Source: Torreya grandis (lineage: Eukaryota > Streptophyta > Pinopsida > Cupressales > Taxaceae). From it: a stretch of 64,000 nucleotides of DNA. The position numbers and the translations under genes are program-made. Within the stretch, counting starts at the first letter, position 1, and each line of letters starts with the position of its first letter. Positions 59,721-64,000 of the stretch are shown in pieces. The stretch spans positions 376,001 to 440,000 of the forward strand of contig JARHVA010005491.1 in assembly GCA_037957365.1 (NCBI GenBank). Reading direction: 5' to 3'. The notes beneath the pieces were generated by a model. It was not told the origin of the DNA and made no database searches. It saw only the letters and a list, made by a program, of their open reading frames with translations.

Positions 59721-60545
59721 GAAATATTGTCATTGGATATAAAAAGTCCCTTCTAGATGACATATGACCCCTGATCTTATTAAAACATTTCAACAAAAAT
59801 TTTAAGAATCTATTTCCATTATCTTTGAGAGTATTAAGGATGAATTCCTTCTTCACATGGTAATGGGGAGTTTCCTAGCGATTCTTTGAAACTCCTTGAG
59901 TCCGTGCATGAGGGAACTCATCTCTTGAAAATCATTAAATTAATATTTGAATTTCTAACTACACCTATGAAAGGTGATGAAAAGGTTGGTAATTTTATTA
60001 TTAAAATTAAGAACATTAAATCTTAGTTAGATGGTTTTAACTATAATTTGATTTAATAAAAAGTTTTTTATTTTATCATTAAATTTTATATTCATGAAAA
60101 GTTTAGAAATTTTATTTCAATTTCGAATTCTAAATATTGAATTGAGCAAGATATCTCTAACCTTACCACCTTTTATTCTCTCCTAATTCAAGAAGATCAA
60201 GTTATAACCAATTTTTATTATAAATATAATTACACTTAGGCACTTCTCACCTTAAATAATATTTATCATATTAATAAGAACCATAAATCTAACCCTAATT
60301 CTACTTATGTCTCAAATAGGAATAATCAATTTGTTCATAAGAATCATAAACCTAAGTTTAATAAAAATTGTAATATGTTGGGTAAATTTGGTCATATAAG
60401 TGAAACTTATTATAAAAATAAGGATATAATTAACAATAAATCTTCTAAAAAAATAAAAGAAATAAATCCAATCAAAACAAGTAGAAGAATCAAAACCCTA
60501 ATCAGAATGACAATTAGGATCAAAATGTTATTGTTTTATATGCCA
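59721..60545 (+). pseudogene. Ty1/copia Gag with zinc knuckle, decayed
   Basis: The plus strand at about 59936-60010 gives IFEFLTTPMKGDEKVGNFII, resembling the UBN2 Gag helix region (LxxLxMxxxExVxxFxxR). It continues with LTTFYSLLIQEDQVI (canonical LSxLTLxxLxxxLxxxE). At 60365-60425, NKNCNMLGKFGHISETYYKN is a CCHC knuckle whose second and last Cys have become Met and Tyr (canonical CxxCGKxGHxxxxC). A Lys-rich tail follows. It is in order with protease and integrase to the right. Stops occur about every 20-30 codons. Confidence 0.75.
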
Positions 60546-60564
60546 CTTTATTTACTTCAAATGA

Positions 60565-61560
60565 AAATGAGTAGATTTTAGATTGTGGTTCATTGAACCA
60601 TATAAATTTCCTATCTAATATTTTATGTTATATAGAGATATCTATAAAAATATTTACTTAGGACATAACTCTTTCTTATAAGCAACTAAATAGGGAAAGG
60701 ATAAATTTTCAAGTATTGTTATAAATGATGTTTTATATCTACCTAAGCTTAAAAAAAACTTGTCATCGTGTTCACAACTTAATAATGATAGTTTAATTAT
60801 AAAATTACCTAAATATAGTTTTTCCATTAGAAATTAATTGGTATCTTTGATTGTTAAAGGTGTTCAAAAGAAAGGTTTATACATTTTCTCTCCTTCTACA
60901 TGTTTTATTTCATCACATAGTAAGAACGAATCTCAATTTTAGAATGAAAGATTAGGACATGTTAATTTTAAATATTTAAATGATATGTCTACAAATAATC
61001 ATCATTTTAGACTTTATTATATCCCATTTCATCTTGAAACTTATGAGGGTTGCTTACATAATAAACAACATACTAACCCCTTTCACAAGAATCATGATGT
61101 GAATCCTCACATCCTTTAGAACTGATTCATAGTGATTTTGTAGGACCTCTTTAATTTATATATATTAATGGTTCTTTGTTTAATGTTACTTTTATTGATG
61201 ATTAAACTTGAGTGATCTAGTCAATTTTTATTAAAATTAAATTTGATGTGTTGTCTAAATTCAAGGAATTTAAAGCTAGTGTTCAAACTGCATATGATTT
61301 TTATATTAAGAGATTAAAAAATAATAATGGGGGTGAATATGTTAGTAAATAGTTTAATTATTTTTTCATTAGCTTTTTAATCCAAAGGAAACTAAAAACT
61401 CCTTATTCTCCTCATAAAAATGGTATTGCTGAAAAGAAAAACCACACCATCATATAAATATCTAGAATAATGTTGTGTTTTACAACCTAATTCTTATAGG
61501 ATAGAGCCTTGAATACTTATGTGAATATTTTTAGTATAATATTTGATTAATATTTTCATT
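60565..61560 (+). pseudogene. Ty1/copia protease and integrase, decayed; RT absent
   Basis: Protease: at 60572-60607 the plus strand reads stop-ILDCGSLNHINF, matching WILDSGASNHMT with the active-site Asp kept. Integrase: KKGLYIFSPST at about 60875, then NERLGHVNFKYLNDM, and ETYEGCLHNKQHTNPF of the zinc region at about 61035. ELIHSDFVGPL at about 61120 has the first catalytic Asp. Then NVTFIDD, FKEFKASVQTAYDFYI, RLKNNNGGEYVS (canonical DNGGEY, so the second Asp is Asn) and TPYSPHKNGIAEKKNHTI with the catalytic Glu. The reading fades at about 61560 before RT and RNase H. One frame dominates from 60860 to 61450 with a few stops. Confidence 0.88.
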
Positions 61561-62059
61561 TTTTCAACATCAAAAATACATATATGCTCATATAATTTCA
61601 TTTTTATTTGATAAAACTATTTTTTTGTTACTTTAGAGATACTAACTATTTTGATATTATCTCATCTACATTGTATTTGTTAGTAAACTGATTTAGTAAT
61701 GATTCTTGAAAAATAAACATTAAAATTATATTGTAATAGATGTCTTAGATGATAAATCGAATAAAATATATAGATATTATGATTTTTTTCAATTCAGTTA
61801 GCATTGAAATAGATTATATGCATAACATTTATTTTAACCTTTTAACAATTAAGTTGTATGTAAATCCTATATTGGTTAAAAATTTGAGTATACTAAAGTA
61901 GGGTACTAATATGAAATAAATAAAACCACTAATTTTTTATATAATTCACTATATTTGACTTTTCTAAAAATAGTAATAAATAGTGTAAATAAAGTCTTTC
62001 ATAGAAAACACTTGATATAGATGATCTCAGTGATGAAAAATAAGATGGAATCTAATATG
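61561..62059. other. No gene seen
   Basis: An AT-rich, stop-rich segment between the truncated copia and repeat A copy 3. The RT expected here for the copia element is not readable. Confidence 0.45.
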
Positions 62060-63005
62060 AGTCTCTTAAAATGCATGCTTAGTGATATTATTGTAGAGTA
62101 GTGACATTATTGGCAAAGTGGAAGAAGTGTCTTGATATTGGAATTAGTCTCCTCTATGTAGAACTATGCCAAAATTTTGGTTGCACATGTATTTGGATCT
62201 CTAGGGTCAATTATTGTGTGAATGAAAATTGGAACCCTATATTGTTCTTGTAATACCTGATTTATTATGAAAACGTTAATTCTCTATACAAATAGGGCAT
62301 GAGTTGAAAAGTGTGTTCATTATTAGGGTAGGCTAGACATCTTCAACACCCCACTGTGAAGAGTGTTGCATACATAACAATAATCTTAGGAGTGATCAAT
62401 CTTATTGTCATTATACCGACCTAAGTTATACTATAAGTAGAACTGATGCTAGTATGATAGTGGCCTTGATTTCCTTGAATGTAATTGAGATTAGAAATCT
62501 AAAAATTCTAACCTTATCATTGTTATAAATGGTAATATGTAGAAGTAGGGTAGAATAAGGATTGATAACCTTAATTGTGATCAACATGTTCTATGTTTGA
62601 TTGTGTATTTTGCATCTAATTTACATATAGTGGATAGAGGGATAAAATCCATGTATATATACTATTATTTTTCTTGTGTAGATCATAAAATATGCCAAGG
62701 ATGAACTTAGGAGGATTTAGTTTTGAAAAGATATCCATTTGGGAAAAGCTAGGGGAAATGACATTAGCACCATTCTGGGGGCACTAGCACCACATTGTGT
62801 TATTTTTCTTATTATGTCATTAGTGTATAGATGGAAAAATACTAGGCATAAAGGGCCATGATCTATAAATGAGGGTCTAGGACTACTTTTGGCATGACTA
62901 GGGATGCATTTAGCTCGCATGAAGGCTAGATAAGTGTGATAATAGGCTCTAGGATAAGCCTAAGGATAATATAGGGATATGTTGTCTCAAATACCACTCT
63001 TAGCA
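62060..63005 (-). mobile_element. LTR-like repeat A, copy 3
   Basis: Homologous to 13685-14637 and 30191-31100. Shared: gtagaagtagggtagaataaggat (compare copy 1), gtgtattttgcatct, gggataaaatccatgtatat, gtctaggactac, and ggctctaggataagcctaagg. It ends ...actcttagca at 63005, like copy 1, so on the minus strand it starts TGCTAAGAGT. Repeat B follows on the right after about 60 bases. Left flank unrelated to copies 1 and 2. Confidence 0.65.
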
Positions 63006-63064
63006 CTCAAATACAAATTTTGGGTTATTAAATTTGTCCCTTATTTATTCTATAAACTAAAGAA

Positions 63065-64000
63065 AATGAAATGACAAGGATAAAGGATAAATAAGTGTAA
63101 TTAGACTTACCTAGGAAATGAAGAACATGAAACTAGGTCTGAGTATGTGAAGCATGCTCCAATGCATGTCCTAAATATTAAATGTGCATAAATTAGTCCT
63201 TAATAAATATAAAAATTAAATGAATAAATTGATTAATAAAGTAAAACTAAGTGAATATATAGGAAGGAAGAAAGGAATGAATACACCTCATTGGGTACAT
63301 AAACCAATGCATGGACCTAGTGACAACTTGTGTGCATGTGTTTGTATAGTGATAAATTGGTGAATAGATTGGACTGAGTTGATATCTTTCTCAATCCACA
63401 TGTGTAGGTGGTTTAAGATCTTAATCTAGTTTTGAATCCATCATTGCCCACCCCTACTTGGTAGATCATGACCTATGAATAGCTTAGATTAGACTGATAA
63501 TGTGTCTAATCCTCTCATGTGTATGGCTCAATAACTTAATCTAGTTTTTAATCCAACATTACCCACCCTTGTTATATCAAGACCTATTAAAATCTTGGAT
63601 TGGACTGATAGTGTGTCCAACCCTCTCATGTGGGTGCTTCAAAAACTCAAGTAGGCTATAATTCCTTTATTACCCACACTTTTTTAGTATATGTGTCTAA
63701 AACTAAACCATGAGAAGTAATGTAAATGTCTAAGTATATCTATCCATATATGGTATCTCTATTGCTACTTGAGTACATTAAGAGGCTTTAGGCCACTCAG
63801 GAATTCCAACCACTATAGATGCATTAAGGCATGAAACTAGTATAACCTAAAATATGATGTTGAGTGTATACATTTTAGAGAATGACATGAAGTATGTCAT
63901 TAAATATAATAAATTAATGTGTAAATTATCCTACAAATATAATGTACCATCCACATGCCCCCAAATCTAATATCTAAGCATATTGATTCTGAACTATGTT
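63065..64000. repeat. Dispersed repeat B, copy 2 (runs off the window)
   Basis: Homologous to 24740-25700. Within it, a shorter motif recurs with (g)attggactgata.tgtgtc and cctctcatgtg, at about 63360, 63490 and 63600. This suggests internal degenerate tandem units of about 115-120 bp. No ORF. If repeat A copy 3 is a minus-strand 3' LTR, this would be the adjacent internal 3' region. Confidence 0.7.

Overview
This window looks like nuclear DNA from a large, repeat-rich land-plant genome. I find no host gene, no tRNA or rRNA gene, no CRISPR array and no bacterial-type operon. Everything recognisable is decayed transposable-element sequence: Ty3/gypsy and Ty1/copia retrotransposons, one LINE fragment, LTR-like repeats and microsatellites. 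Base composition is very AT-rich (roughly 30% GC, estimated by eye on a few lines). CG, CAG and CTG are strongly depleted, as expected after long cytosine methylation and deamination. The copia Gag and gypsy Pol types resemble families I know from gymnosperms and other plants with big genomes. A gymnosperm with a low-GC, ancient repeat fraction is my best guess, but this is inference only.

Layout, left to right. 1-960: copia Gag (minus). 2.5-5.0 kb: unidentified coding-like sequence and a LINE RNase H domain (minus). 6.8-7.6 kb: gypsy protease region (minus), followed by a 3-kb pyrimidine-rich stretch. 12.2-13.7 kb: a much less decayed LTR with its primer-binding site. 13.7-14.6 kb: LTR-like repeat A, copy 1. 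18.2-20.9 kb: gypsy RT, RNase H and integrase (minus), with two strong hairpins at 22.1-22.4 kb. 24.7-25.7 kb: repeat B, copy 1. 27.6-29.3 kb: gypsy protease and Gag (minus). 30.2-31.1 kb: repeat A, copy 2.

32.1-56.9 kb is best read as one large gypsy element on the minus strand. Its 5' LTR is at 53.46-56.95 kb, followed by a primer-binding-like site, Gag with an internal 695-bp duplication, protease, an extra RNase H before RT, RT and RNase H. A foreign block of about 7.5 kb (about 40.63-48.16 kb) interrupts it. Integrase resumes at 39.4-40.6 kb and the 3' LTR is at 32.10-35.62 kb. A second element with a tRNA-Arg-like primer site (38.33 kb, plus strand) also lies inside it.

56.95-61.56 kb carries a plus-strand copia element (LTR-like start, Gag, protease, integrase; RT missing) broken up by microsatellites and a local duplication. 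62.06-64.0 kb holds repeat A copy 3 and repeat B copy 2.

All protein domains are interrupted by stops and frameshifts, so these are pseudogenes. Domain limits are approximate because they come from reading interrupted frames by eye.
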